64,000 bases of DNA, from contig NZ_VTTM01000005.1 in NCBI RefSeq assembly GCF_008364795.1, positions 124,001-188,000 on the forward strand. The letters run 5' to 3'. Position 1 is the stretch's first letter. Each line of letters starts with the position of its first letter. The notes beneath the pieces are model-generated. The model ran no database searches, was not told where the DNA came from, and was given only the letters and a program-made list of their open reading frames with translations. The position numbers were made by a program, and so were the translations under genes. Positions 56,067 through 64,000 of the stretch are shown here, in pieces. The DNA is from Azospirillum oryzae. Its GTDB lineage: Bacteria; Pseudomonadota; Alphaproteobacteria; Azospirillales; Azospirillaceae.

Positions 56067-57124
56067 TGGCCGCCTGTCTTACGGTGGTCCGGCCGGGCCT
56101 GTTCGCGACGATCCAGGATCTGGGCCGCTTCGGCTTCCAGGAGCTGGGCATGCCGGTTGCCGGCGCGCTCGACCCGGTGGCGCTGCGGCTGGCCAATGCG
56201 CTGGTCGGGAATCCTCAGGGAACCGCCGGGCTGGAGATTGCCCTGCTCGGTCCTGCCCTGCGGGTGGATGCGCCCGCCGTCCGCATCGCCGCCGTCGGCC
56301 CACTGGCGCTGACGCTGGAGCGCGAGGGCGACGCCCCGCAACCGCTGGCCCCGCACCGCAGCCACACCCTGCGACAGGGCGACGTGCTGCGGCTGGGCGC
56401 GGTGGACGGGGCTTCCGTCGCCTGTCTGGCGGTGGCCGGCGGCTTCGCGCTGGCGCCGGTGATGGGCAGCCTGTCCACCTATGTGCGTGCCGGGATCGGT
56501 CCGCTCGGCGGGCGGCCGCTGGCTGAGGGCGACCGCCTGCCGCTGACCCGCGACAGCGCCCCGGACGGTTCCGACGTCGAGCTGCCGCAGCCGCCCGACT
56601 ACGGCGCCGGGCCGCTGCGCGTCGTGTTTGGGCCGCAGGAGGACCGCTTCACCGACGCCGCGATCGACACCTTCCTGTCGGCGACCTACCGCGTCGGCAA
56701 ACAGGCCGACCGCATGGGCCTGCGGCTGGAGGGTCCGGCGCTGGCGCATCGCGGAAGCGCCGACATCCCGTCGGACGGGCTGGTCACCGGCTCCATCCAG
56801 GTGCCGGGCAACGGGCAGCCGATCCTGCTGCTGAACGACCACCAGACCGCCGGCGGCTATGCCAAGATCGCCACGGTGATCTCCGCCGACCTGCCCCGCG
56901 CCGGCCGCCTGCGCCCCGGCGACAGCCTGTCCTTCCAGGCGGTGACGGTGGAGGAGGCCGAAGCGATCCGCCGCCGCCGGGAACAGGCCATCGCCGGCTG
57001 GGTTCGCGCCATCCGCCCGGTGCGCCCCACCGGCGGCATCGACCTGGAGGCGCTCTATGCCGAGAACCTGATCTCCGGCACCGTCGACATCGTGAACGGC
57101 GGCAGCGACATCCCCCTGTTGTGA
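56063..57124 (+). CDS. pxpC: 5-oxoprolinase subunit C (PxpC/KipA)
   Basis: Protein of 353 residues carrying allophanate-hydrolase domain 2, a cyclophilin-like fold. Family stretches are VVRPGLFATIQDLGRFGFQE, GMPVAGALDPVALRLANALV, SYVRAG-like LSTYVRAGIGPLGGR and VTGSIQVPGNGQPILLLNDH. It pairs with PxpB by overlap. The third subunit gene pxpA (LamB/YcsF family) is absent from the window. Confidence 0.9.
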   Translation: MMAACLTVVRPGLFATIQDLGRFGFQELGMPVAGALDPVALRLANALVGNPQGTAGLEIALLGPALRVDAPAVRIAAVGPLALTLEREGDAPQPLAPHRSHTLRQGDVLRLGAVDGASVACLAVAGGFALAPVMGSLSTYVRAGIGPLGGRPLAEGDRLPLTRDSAPDGSDVELPQPPDYGAGPLRVVFGPQEDRFTDAAIDTFLSATYRVGKQADRMGLRLEGPALAHRGSADIPSDGLVTGSIQVPGNGQPILLLNDHQTAGGYAKIATVISADLPRAGRLRPGDSLSFQAVTVEEAEAIRRRREQAIAGWVRAIRPVRPTGGIDLEALYAENLISGTVDIVNGGSDIPLL

Positions 57125-57160
57125 CGCCCCTTGCTGTGACAGACGCCCGCCGGAATCGGG

Positions 57161-58861
57161 TCAGACCCCGACGATCTGCAAGCCGCCGCTGGGAAGGGTG
57201 AAGGGCTGCGAGCTGGCGAGTTCCCTCACCACGCCGCTGTCCACATCCAGGCGGAACAGGGCGCCGGCCTGGGTGGAGTCCGTCGCGCTGAAATACAGCT
57301 GGTCGCCGACCGCATCCACGCTGGTGGGCTGCGTCCAGGTCGTACGGTTGGTCTTGTCGGTGACCATCCGCGTGCCGGCCTCGGTGCCGTCGGTTCTCCA
57401 CAGGGCGTTGCCATGCACGGTATCATCGGCGGTGAAGAAAAGCCTGTGATCGGCGACGGTCAGGTTTGCGATGGCGGCGCTGGCGCTGCCGGGCGCGATG
57501 TCCTTGACCATGTGCGTTCCCTGCTCCGTCCCGTCCGAGATCCAGAGTTCGAAACCGTTCTGCTGGGTGCTGGCATTGAAAACGACCTTGTCGCCGACGG
57601 CAAGGAACTGATTGGGAACGGAAAATCCCGTTGATGGAAAATCCTTGACCAGAACCGTGCCTTCCGGCGTGCCGTCACTCTTCCACAGATCGGGGCCACG
57701 ATTGAAGAACAGCGTATCTCCCGCCCCGACCAGAGAAACCGTGTGTCCGCTCCTTATATCCTCACCAAGACCTTCCAGCAGCTTGACCGTCCCCTCCTCC
57801 GTCCCATCGGTCACCCACAGCTGGCCGTAAGAGCCGGTGCCGTCCCAGGCCGACAGGAACAGCCTGTCGTCGGCGGCCGTGAAATGGTCGGGAAAAATAG
57901 GCAACGGCACCGGGATCGGCGGATCGACCGCTCCGGGATAGAAGTCCTTCACCAGCATCGTTCCGGCCGCCGTTCCATCCGACCGCCACAGCGCGTTGCC
58001 GTGCTCCATGTCGGTGGCGGAGAAGAACAGCTCGTCCCCCACCGCCGTCAGATTACCCGGAGGGCGACCGGCCCGCGTGTCACCGATGTCCTTGACCATG
58101 TGCGTCCCGGCGGCGGTGCCGTCGCTGACCCACAGCTCGGTTCCGTGCCGGCCGTCGTCGGCTTGGAAGAACAGCTTGCCGTCCGCAACGGTCAGCGACA
58201 CCGGCGACGAGCCCGTCGCCCCCGGATTGATGTCGGCCAGCATGCGCGTCCCGCCCGGCGTTCCGTCGGTCGTCCACACTTCGCGGCCATGCACGCCGCC
58301 ATCCGCGCTGAAATACGCACGCTTGCCCATTTGGACCAAACCCTGCGGGTCCGACGAGGCCGCACCCGGGGCGATGTCCCGCAGAAGGAAAGCCCGGCGG
58401 CCATCTGTTCCCCACAGCTCGTCGCCATGACCGGTGTCCACCGCCGCGAAGACGGCATCGGCCCTGACATGGCTGGTCTTGAGCCGCAGATTGTCGGCGG
58501 TCAGGTCATCCCGCGACAGCCCCATCAGCTTGACCCCATCGCGCGGCCCGAAATCGAGGACCAGCCCGTCGCGATCCTGATGGGAATGGGCCAGCACATC
58601 CTCAAGGCTGCCGATCCCGCCCCAGCCCTGCAGGTCCAGCAGATCGCCGCTCGTGCCGGCCTGGAAATCGCCGATGCAGTCCCACCCGTCGCCGGGCTTG
58701 AGGACGAAGCGGTCGCTGCCGCCGCCGCCTTCCATATAGTCGTTGCCGCGGTTGCCGATGATGGTGTCGTCGCCGCTGCCACCGAACAGAAGATCGCGAT
58801 GCGCGCCGCCCGTGATCCGCCGGCCGGACACGCCGTGATTCTGCGCCTGATCCCGTCCCAT
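57161..58861 (-). CDS. ELWxSDGT-repeat protein with an N-terminal RTX calcium-binding segment
   Basis: Protein of 566 residues with no signal peptide. The N-terminus carries RTX nonapeptide-like repeats (LLFGGSGDDTIIGNRGNDYM, then EGGGGSDRF), which normally sit near the C-terminus of type I-secreted proteins. The rest is about eight beta-propeller-like repeats of roughly 45 residues, each with a core such as HGTELWVSDGTAAGTHMVKD, HGNALWRSDGTAAGTMLVKD or NGFELWISDGTEQGTHMVKD. It is probably exported and binds calcium; the ligand or partner is unknown. The start at 58861 begins MGRDQAQN; in-frame Met codons upstream are Arg-rich and unlikely. Confidence 0.8.
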   Translation of the reverse strand: MGRDQAQNHGVSGRRITGGAHRDLLFGGSGDDTIIGNRGNDYMEGGGGSDRFVLKPGDGWDCIGDFQAGTSGDLLDLQGWGGIGSLEDVLAHSHQDRDGLVLDFGPRDGVKLMGLSRDDLTADNLRLKTSHVRADAVFAAVDTGHGDELWGTDGRRAFLLRDIAPGAASSDPQGLVQMGKRAYFSADGGVHGREVWTTDGTPGGTRMLADINPGATGSSPVSLTVADGKLFFQADDGRHGTELWVSDGTAAGTHMVKDIGDTRAGRPPGNLTAVGDELFFSATDMEHGNALWRSDGTAAGTMLVKDFYPGAVDPPIPVPLPIFPDHFTAADDRLFLSAWDGTGSYGQLWVTDGTEEGTVKLLEGLGEDIRSGHTVSLVGAGDTLFFNRGPDLWKSDGTPEGTVLVKDFPSTGFSVPNQFLAVGDKVVFNASTQQNGFELWISDGTEQGTHMVKDIAPGSASAAIANLTVADHRLFFTADDTVHGNALWRTDGTEAGTRMVTDKTNRTTWTQPTSVDAVGDQLYFSATDSTQAGALFRLDVDSGVVRELASSQPFTLPSGGLQIVGV

Positions 58862-59037
58862 GACTGCGCACTCCCGATGGTGCCGACGCGGACGGCGTCG
58901 GAAGGGTGCCATCATCATAAGATTCTTATATACGTGCCCGGCATGTGCACACAGTCAGTGATCCATCGCGCCGGGCCTCTACCCCGGTTCGGCCTGTGAT
59001 ATCCAGCCATCGTCCGAAAGAATGTGCGGCGGATGCT

Positions 59038-60180
59038 TCAATCCACGGCCGGTGCCGGCTCTTTCACGCTGCTTTCGCGATGGCGGCAGACCCGGTCCCG
59101 GCCGCCCTGCTTGGCGCGGTAGAGCGCCATGTCGGCCGCCTTGATCATGGCGTCGGACCGGCCGATGTCGGGGGTCAGGGTCGACAGGCCGATGCTGACG
59201 GTCACATGCAGGATCGCGCCATCGTCCTGCGGGATGCTCAGGTCGCGGACGGCGCAACGCAGGCGTTCGGCGAGTTGGAAGGCCCCGTCGCCCGGCGCGT
59301 TGGGAAGCAGGATGGCGAACTCCTCGCCACCGAAACGGGCGACGAGATCGCTCTGCCGCACGCTGCACTGAAGCAGACGGCTGAGCGACACCAGCACGGC
59401 GTCGCCGGCATCGTGCCCGCGGCTGTCGTTGACGTCCTTGAAATGGTCGATGTCGAGCATCAGGAGCGACACCGGCGTGTCGTGGCGCAGCGCGCCGGCC
59501 ACGGCCCGGTCGATGGAGGCGAAGAAGGCCCGGCGGTTCGCCAGCCCGGTCAGCGGATCGCTCAAGGCCGCGTTGCGCAGCATCTGCTCGGTATCGACGC
59601 GACGGCGCTCGCGCGCCAGCATCGTGCCCAGCATCAGGATGCCCGCCGCCGTGAACAGCGCGATGGGAATCCCGCCATCGATGAAGATCGGCAGAGCGAC
59701 CTCCCACGGCAGCACGAAGATGCTGAGGGGATGGACGGAGGCAACCGGGCCGAGGATGAACAGCGGTCTTGAATTCCGCCACTCCACGGCAGGCACCAGC
59801 CGCCGCAGCAGCAGACCGACGGAACCGGCCACCAGGATTCCGGCCACCCCCGGAAGCGTCCCGGCGCCGCCGATCGCGATGCGGGCCGCCGACACCATCC
59901 CGGCGGCCAGCATGGCGGCCAGCGGTCCACCGAAGGGAGCGGCCAGCGCGACCGGCACCGCCTTCACGTCCAGATAGACGCCGGGAGAGATGGGAACCGA
60001 TTGCAGCATGGCGGCCACGCCGCCGATGCCGAACAGCAGCCCCAGGCAAAGCTGCCGGATCCGGGGCCGTTCCTCCATCCGGTACAGGATCGTCCCGTAA
60101 ACGAGCGTCACCAGCGCCAGCAGCCCCACACCGCCCGCGAGGGCCGTTGCGATCGTCGCCGTGGCGCTGGGTTCCTCCAC
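59038..60180 (-). CDS. Membrane diguanylate cyclase, 5TMR-LYT + GGDEF
   Basis: Inner-membrane signalling enzyme of 380 residues. Five or six hydrophobic segments match the 5TMR-LYT sensor (LCLGLLFGIGGVAAMLQSV, then GVYLDVKAVPVALAAPFGGP). The GGDEF domain begins DPLTGLANRRAFFASID and carries the active loop RFGGEEFAILLP and the metal Asp in LMLDIDHFKDVND; no RxxD inhibitory site is obvious. It should synthesise cyclic di-GMP in response to a ligand or membrane signal. The GTG at 60180 has AAAGGGGG six bases upstream and fits better than the ATG codons further upstream. Confidence 0.88.
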   Translation of the reverse strand: MEEPSATATIATALAGGVGLLALVTLVYGTILYRMEERPRIRQLCLGLLFGIGGVAAMLQSVPISPGVYLDVKAVPVALAAPFGGPLAAMLAAGMVSAARIAIGGAGTLPGVAGILVAGSVGLLLRRLVPAVEWRNSRPLFILGPVASVHPLSIFVLPWEVALPIFIDGGIPIALFTAAGILMLGTMLARERRRVDTEQMLRNAALSDPLTGLANRRAFFASIDRAVAGALRHDTPVSLLMLDIDHFKDVNDSRGHDAGDAVLVSLSRLLQCSVRQSDLVARFGGEEFAILLPNAPGDGAFQLAERLRCAVRDLSIPQDDGAILHVTVSIGLSTLTPDIGRSDAMIKAADMALYRAKQGGRDRVCRHRESSVKEPAPAVD

Positions 60181-60441
60181 CTGCCGCCCCCTTTGAACCG
60201 CCGGGTTACCGACCTTCGGGCATCCTTCTTCGTGTGAGTATTCTAATATGCTTAGTGCGAACATCCTAGTGCGATGCACAGGGGTTTGTCGCAAATGCGG
60301 CGCATTGTCCGGGGCGTTGCCGGACCGGGACCGGCTTTCGGGCGCCGGCTCTCCGCCGAAATCCGCCGACGCGCCGCCGACAGGCCAAAGACGGCGAGCG
60401 GAGCGGCCCGTATGGCGCGAAAACGGGCTTCGCGCGGCTTG

Positions 60442-63084
60442 TCAGCTCTCCCCATCACCGACGGGACACAGCGACTCGCCTCTTTCACCGGCGGTAGCCG
60501 CCGCCACCGGGCCGAACGCCGGATCGAACGCTTCTGCCGGGATGGGCAGGCCGAGGAAAGCCCCCTGCGCGAAGCCGCAGCGGACCTCCGCGGCCAGGAG
60601 CTGCTGCTCTCCCGTCTCGACCCCTTCGGCGATCACCGTCAGGTTCATGCTGCGGGCCAGTGCCACCATGGCGCGCACCGCCTGCTGGTTGGGAGGGTTG
60701 CGGATCATGTCCAGCAGGATGCCCTGGTCGATCTTCAGGAATTCCACCGGAAGCCGCCGCAGATGGCCGAGCGAAGCATAGCCGGTGCCGAAGCCGCCGA
60801 CGGAGAACGCAATGCCCAACATCCTGAGCGACTGCATGTTCCGTGTCATCTCCGCCGACGGCGCGAGCATGGCGGCCTCCGGCAGTTCCAGGATCAGCCG
60901 GTCCGGCGACGCCCCATGACGGGCGAGGCAGCCGGTGACCTGATCGCCGAAGCCGGAATGCTTGAGCTGCAGGGTGGACACCGGCACGGTCAGCCGCAGT
61001 CCCGCGGCGCCACGGTCGCGCCAGCCCGCCAGTTGCCGGCAGCCAGCATCGAGCAGCCATGCGCCGATCTGCAGGATCAGCCCGTTCGCCTCGGCCAGAT
61101 GCAGGAAGTCGGTGGGCGGCAGCAGGCCGCGGTCGGGGTGGTTCCAGCGCACCTCCGCCTGCGCGCCGGCAAGCAAGCCGCTGCCGACCTCCACCACCGG
61201 CTGAAGGAACAGCGCCAGCTGGCCCTTGGCCACCGCCTCGTGCAGCTGGTTCTCCATCCGCAGGTGGTCCAGCGCGTCGGCATCCATCGCCGGATCATAG
61301 AAGGTCCAGTTGGCGGTCCCCTTCCGCTTGGCCTGATACATGGCGACATCGGCGTTCTTCACCAGCAGTTCGGGGTCGGTCCCCTGCTCCGGCGCGAAGG
61401 TGACGCCGATGCTGGCCGAGATGTGCAGCGTCTGGCCGGCGATGTGGAAGGGTTCGCCCAGGCTTTCGAGCAAGCGGCGGGCCACCGTCTCCGCCTCCGC
61501 TCGGTCGCCGACCTGCGACAGGATGACGGTGAACTCGTCGCCGCCGATCCGGGCGATGGTCTCCGATCCGCGGACGCAAGCGGCCATCCGGTGCGCCGCC
61601 TCGCGCAGAAGCACGTCACCGGTCTGGTGGCCCAGCGTGTCGTTGACCCATTTGAAGCGGTTCAGGTCGATGAACAGCAGCGCCATGCAGGTCCGGTCGC
61701 GCGCCGCCCGCCGCAGCGCCTGACGCAGCCGGTCATAGAACAGCGGCCGGTTGGGAAGCCCGGTCAGCGCGTCGTAATTGGCCTGATGGCGGATCGTCTC
61801 CTCCGCCCGGCGTCGCGCGGTGACGTCCTGGATGGCGGTGATCAGCCCCAGCACGAGGCCGCCGGCATCGTGGAATGGTTCCCCGACCTCCTGAAGGTCC
61901 AGATGGTCGCCGTCGGGCCGGGCGACGCGGTATTCGATGTCGAACCGTGCGTTTTCGGCCCAGGCCCGGCGGTAGGCGTCCTGCACGTCCGGCCGCTGTT
62001 CCGGCACAACCCGGTCGAGAAGCTGCCCGACGGTGATCCGTTCGGCCCCGCCGCCCAGGCTGATCGGTTCCAGGCCCACCGGTTCCAGGCCGACCAGCTC
62101 GCGGAAATTGGCCGAGACCTCCAGCAGGTCTTCGGGCAGATGGACGGTGTAGGCCAGCTTGGCGACCCGTTGCGCCTGGGCCAGCCGGGCTTCGCTGAGA
62201 CGCAGCGGCTCCTGCCGCTTCAACCGTTGCAGCACGCGCTGGAACAGGAACAGCAGGGCCAGCAGGGCCAACGCAAAGCCGCCGGCATAGGGAGCCGTCT
62301 CGCGGACGAGGGTGCGGCCGGGCTGCTGCGGCGTCCAGGTCAGCACGCCGAACCACTGCCCGGCGATGCTCTCCAACGGCAGGCTGACGATGTCCGCCGG
62401 TGCCGGCCCGCCGGCGTCGGCCACGCGCAGATCGGCGATCCGACGCGAACTTGCCAGCTTCGCCAGCTCCGAGTCGAGCCGGGTCATGAAGACCTGGACC
62501 GGCCGGTCGGGGTCCGGCGGCAGGGGATCGTGCCCGTTTTCGTACTCGATCACCCGCGCGCCGAAAACGAAGGGGATTTGCGCGATACGGACGATGCCGT
62601 TGACCGGCTTTCCGGCGGCGCGCGCCGCCGCCAGCACCGGCCGCAGATCGGCGGCCTCGCTGGTCGCCGCGTCCAGGTCGTCGCGCAGGGCACCGTCCTT
62701 CGACGCATAGATCAGCCCGTCTCGGCCGTTCCAGGCATAGGAGCGGTCGAGACCCCACAGCCGCTCCGCATAGGGGCCGACATTGGCGTTGGCCCAGACG
62801 GGGTCGTAGCCCACGACCAGATGGTCGACGGCATCGTTCCACAGGCTGTATTCCTCGGCCTTCTTTCCCATCGCGGCGCCGAGGTCCGCAACCGCGTCGG
62901 CGATCTCGTCCTTTGTCCGCTCCGCCGTGGCCGTATCGATCCGCCGGGCCGTCTCCAGCGCCATGAACAGCACGAACGCGATGGTCAACACAACCATAAC
63001 GGCAAAAAGCAGGCCGGCCATGTTAAGACGACGAGCATCGCCCGTGGCGTGATCGAAGTTTCCCGAGGTGGATGCAGAGATCAT
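60442..63084 (-). CDS. CHASE4-PAS-GGDEF-degenerate EAL protein
   Basis: Membrane protein of about 880 residues. A first helix (MAGLLFAVMVVLTIAFVLFM) and a second near FALALLALLFLFQRVL bracket a periplasmic CHASE4-like domain (EEYSLWNDAVDHLVVGYDP, AYAWNGRDGLIYASKDG). A PAS region and a GGDEF domain (GLPNRPLFYDRLRQ, RIGGDEFTVIL) follow. The C-terminal EAL domain has lost key residues: AEVRW replaces EALxRW, VPVST replaces the Asn strand, and GGFGTG replaces DDFGTG, while ELPE and LKIDQ remain. It is predicted to make, not break, cyclic di-GMP. The start is uncertain (ATG 63084 chosen, with a poor ribosome site). Confidence 0.88.
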   Translation of the reverse strand: MISASTSGNFDHATGDARRLNMAGLLFAVMVVLTIAFVLFMALETARRIDTATAERTKDEIADAVADLGAAMGKKAEEYSLWNDAVDHLVVGYDPVWANANVGPYAERLWGLDRSYAWNGRDGLIYASKDGALRDDLDAATSEAADLRPVLAAARAAGKPVNGIVRIAQIPFVFGARVIEYENGHDPLPPDPDRPVQVFMTRLDSELAKLASSRRIADLRVADAGGPAPADIVSLPLESIAGQWFGVLTWTPQQPGRTLVRETAPYAGGFALALLALLFLFQRVLQRLKRQEPLRLSEARLAQAQRVAKLAYTVHLPEDLLEVSANFRELVGLEPVGLEPISLGGGAERITVGQLLDRVVPEQRPDVQDAYRRAWAENARFDIEYRVARPDGDHLDLQEVGEPFHDAGGLVLGLITAIQDVTARRRAEETIRHQANYDALTGLPNRPLFYDRLRQALRRAARDRTCMALLFIDLNRFKWVNDTLGHQTGDVLLREAAHRMAACVRGSETIARIGGDEFTVILSQVGDRAEAETVARRLLESLGEPFHIAGQTLHISASIGVTFAPEQGTDPELLVKNADVAMYQAKRKGTANWTFYDPAMDADALDHLRMENQLHEAVAKGQLALFLQPVVEVGSGLLAGAQAEVRWNHPDRGLLPPTDFLHLAEANGLILQIGAWLLDAGCRQLAGWRDRGAAGLRLTVPVSTLQLKHSGFGDQVTGCLARHGASPDRLILELPEAAMLAPSAEMTRNMQSLRMLGIAFSVGGFGTGYASLGHLRRLPVEFLKIDQGILLDMIRNPPNQQAVRAMVALARSMNLTVIAEGVETGEQQLLAAEVRCGFAQGAFLGLPIPAEAFDPAFGPVAAATAGERGESLCPVGDGES

Positions 63085-63592
63085 CGCGGCGGCTACCAAC
63101 TTCCGGACAGTGCAATTATTCTATCCCGACCTCCGTTAATTTTCCGCTTATGAGAACAGTTCGCAATGCAAGCGCACCAATCTTTCGTTCTTGCCCAGCT
63201 GCCCATGGCCGGCATCCCGCCAGTCTTTCGGCGAGTTGCGTCGATACAGACAAACCGCAATTGAAAATGCGACCCGGCGGAGATCAGCCGACGGAGAAGG
63301 GGCGACCGAAAGCTTACAGCTACGGGCGGCGGCCTTCGTTCGATTCTGAAAAATCTGCAGCCAGGATGACGTGAATGGCTGATCGCGGACGGGATTGAAA
63401 GATCTGGTCGCGGAGTTGCAATCACATGCCGCCGGAGCCAAGAACGCGCGTCAATTCAAACATGAATATAACGGTACATTCGCAGCATTCTGTTTCATCT
63501 TGCTTTCTCGTGATTACGCCGCCTTATTGATACAGTGAAACATGGGCCTCCAATAGGCCTCTCTAATGTAAATAACTGTATTGGGAGTGGGT
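63085..63592. other. Divergent intergenic region before the leader-peptide gene
   Basis: About 510 bases of mixed composition with no convincing gene; open frames on both strands lack ribosome sites. A dyad GGCCT-N5-AGGCC lies at 63545-63559 and TTGATA at 63527, so the promoter of the downstream gene is probably near 63520-63570. Confidence 0.4.
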
Positions 63593-63931
63593 ATGAGCAA
63601 TTTCAATCTGGTCGAGACGTACGGTGCCGACGCGGTTGGCGCGGCATTGCTGAAGCTGGAGCAGGACCCGGCATTTCGTACTGAAGCCAAAGCAGATCTG
63701 AACGCCGCTGTGCTGAAGCATTTCGGCGTCGCCCTGCCGGTGCCCATGCGGCTGATCGAAAACGACCAAGGCTTCCGGGCAGAGGTCGCAGACGCCGGAG
63801 ATGGTCGCGAGCTGTCCGACCACGAGCTTGATCTGGTCGCAGGCGGCGGTGGCAACAGCACGGGATCTGGCAAGGACCAGGGCGTCATGGATTTTAGCAA
63901 GTCCCGCGCATCCAGGGGGCGCATCGGGTAA
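63593..63931 (+). CDS. RiPP precursor with NHLP/Nif11-type leader
   Basis: Protein of 112 residues with a strong ribosome site (TTGGGAGTGGGT). Residues 15-60 (AALLKLEQDPAFRTEAKADL, then NAAVLKHFGVALPVPMRLIE) match the nitrile-hydratase-like leader fold. The leader ends ELSDHELDLVAGG (73-85), the double-glycine cleavage signal. Cleavage after G85 would leave a 27-residue core, GGNSTGSGKDQGVMDF then SKSRASRGRIG, with no Cys, few Thr/Ser and several charged residues. Leaders of this type guide post-translational modification and export by a peptidase-containing ABC transporter. The modifying enzymes would lie past the right window edge. Assignment to NHLP rather than Nif11 leaders is by pattern only. 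Confidence 0.72.
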   Translation: MSNFNLVETYGADAVGAALLKLEQDPAFRTEAKADLNAAVLKHFGVALPVPMRLIENDQGFRAEVADAGDGRELSDHELDLVAGGGGNSTGSGKDQGVMDFSKSRASRGRIG

Positions 63932-64000
63932 AGGCGCAGGCTCGCCAACGAGGGGGCATCCGGATACCAGCCGGGCGAAGAAAACTCGGCCGGTGTCCAA

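Noticed and set aside
60274..63153. Long plus-strand open frame opposite the CHASE4-GGDEF gene
   Set aside because: Codon bias at high G+C keeps antisense frames open. The minus strand carries clear GGDEF and EAL motifs.
63072..63425. Two overlapping open frames on opposite strands before the RiPP precursor
   Set aside because: Neither has a ribosome site. Both have mixed composition typical of non-coding sequence.

Overview
The window is high-G+C alphaproteobacterial chromosome or chromid. Gene content and style (GsiB-like and TRAP transport, an ars operon with Acr3, many GGDEF/EAL, GAF and PAS signalling proteins, a PQQ-type sugar dehydrogenase, a lone fliG) suggest Azospirillum or a close Rhodospirillales/Azospirillaceae relative. 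This comes from reading the sequence only; no database search was run. Genes are tightly packed on both strands. No tRNA, rRNA, CRISPR array, transposase or integrase was seen.

Layout. 1-3.2 kb: a two-component pair (sensor cut by the window edge) divergent from a sugar-binding protein that has no permease genes. 3.7-6.5 kb: two polytopic membrane proteins of envelope-glycan type. 6.5-8.5 kb: a zinc alcohol dehydrogenase and a frameshifted secreted protein. 9.1-11.1 kb: groES-groEL with an unusual GroEL tail. 11.2-16.1 kb: HWE-like histidine kinase, PQQ-type sugar dehydrogenase, acetyltransferase, quinone reductase and divergent LysR. 16.2-18.5 kb: a 26-residue membrane peptide and arsR-arsC-acr3. 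18.5-21.8 kb: adhE behind a dense cluster of four dyads. 21.9-24.6 kb: EmrAB-like efflux. 25.2-26.8 kb: NhaD/ArsB-type antiporter. 27.0-29.6 kb: tandem GAF and GAF-EAL genes. 29.6-33.5 kb: hglS-LysR-amaA-like genes for lysine/pipecolate catabolism. 33.5-35.7 kb: CBS-BON, SleB-like hydrolase and a small protein. 35.7-37.9 kb: a low-G+C insert bounded by near-identical short repeats and carrying one gene, a GHKL ATPase fused to a PD-(D/E)XK nuclease-like domain. 37.9-39.9 kb: PhnB-like, CopD/HemJ-like and quinone reductase genes.

39.97-50.1 kb is one long minus-strand operon: an RpiR regulator, D-amino-acid transaminase, fused GsiA ATPase, GsiB, GsiC, GsiD, P1 peptidase, M55 D-aminopeptidase and isoaspartyl peptidase. 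It extends the known iaaA-gsiABCD arrangement towards uptake and dismantling of peptides with D- or isoaspartyl residues. 50.2-52.1 kb: a MORN-repeat protein and fliG. 52.4-57.1 kb: a TRAP transporter with pxpB-pxpC but no pxpA. 57.2-63.1 kb: an ELWxSDGT-repeat/RTX protein, a 5TMR-LYT diguanylate cyclase and a CHASE4-GGDEF-EAL protein with a degraded EAL domain. 63.6-63.9 kb, at the right edge: a precursor with an NHLP/Nif11-type leader and a 27-residue candidate core, probably the start of a RiPP locus outside the window.

The best candidates for little-described biology are the ATPase-nuclease insert, the edge RiPP precursor, the expanded D-/iso-peptide operon, the multi-dyad adhE promoter, and a recurring pattern of short tandem duplications placed on stop codons.
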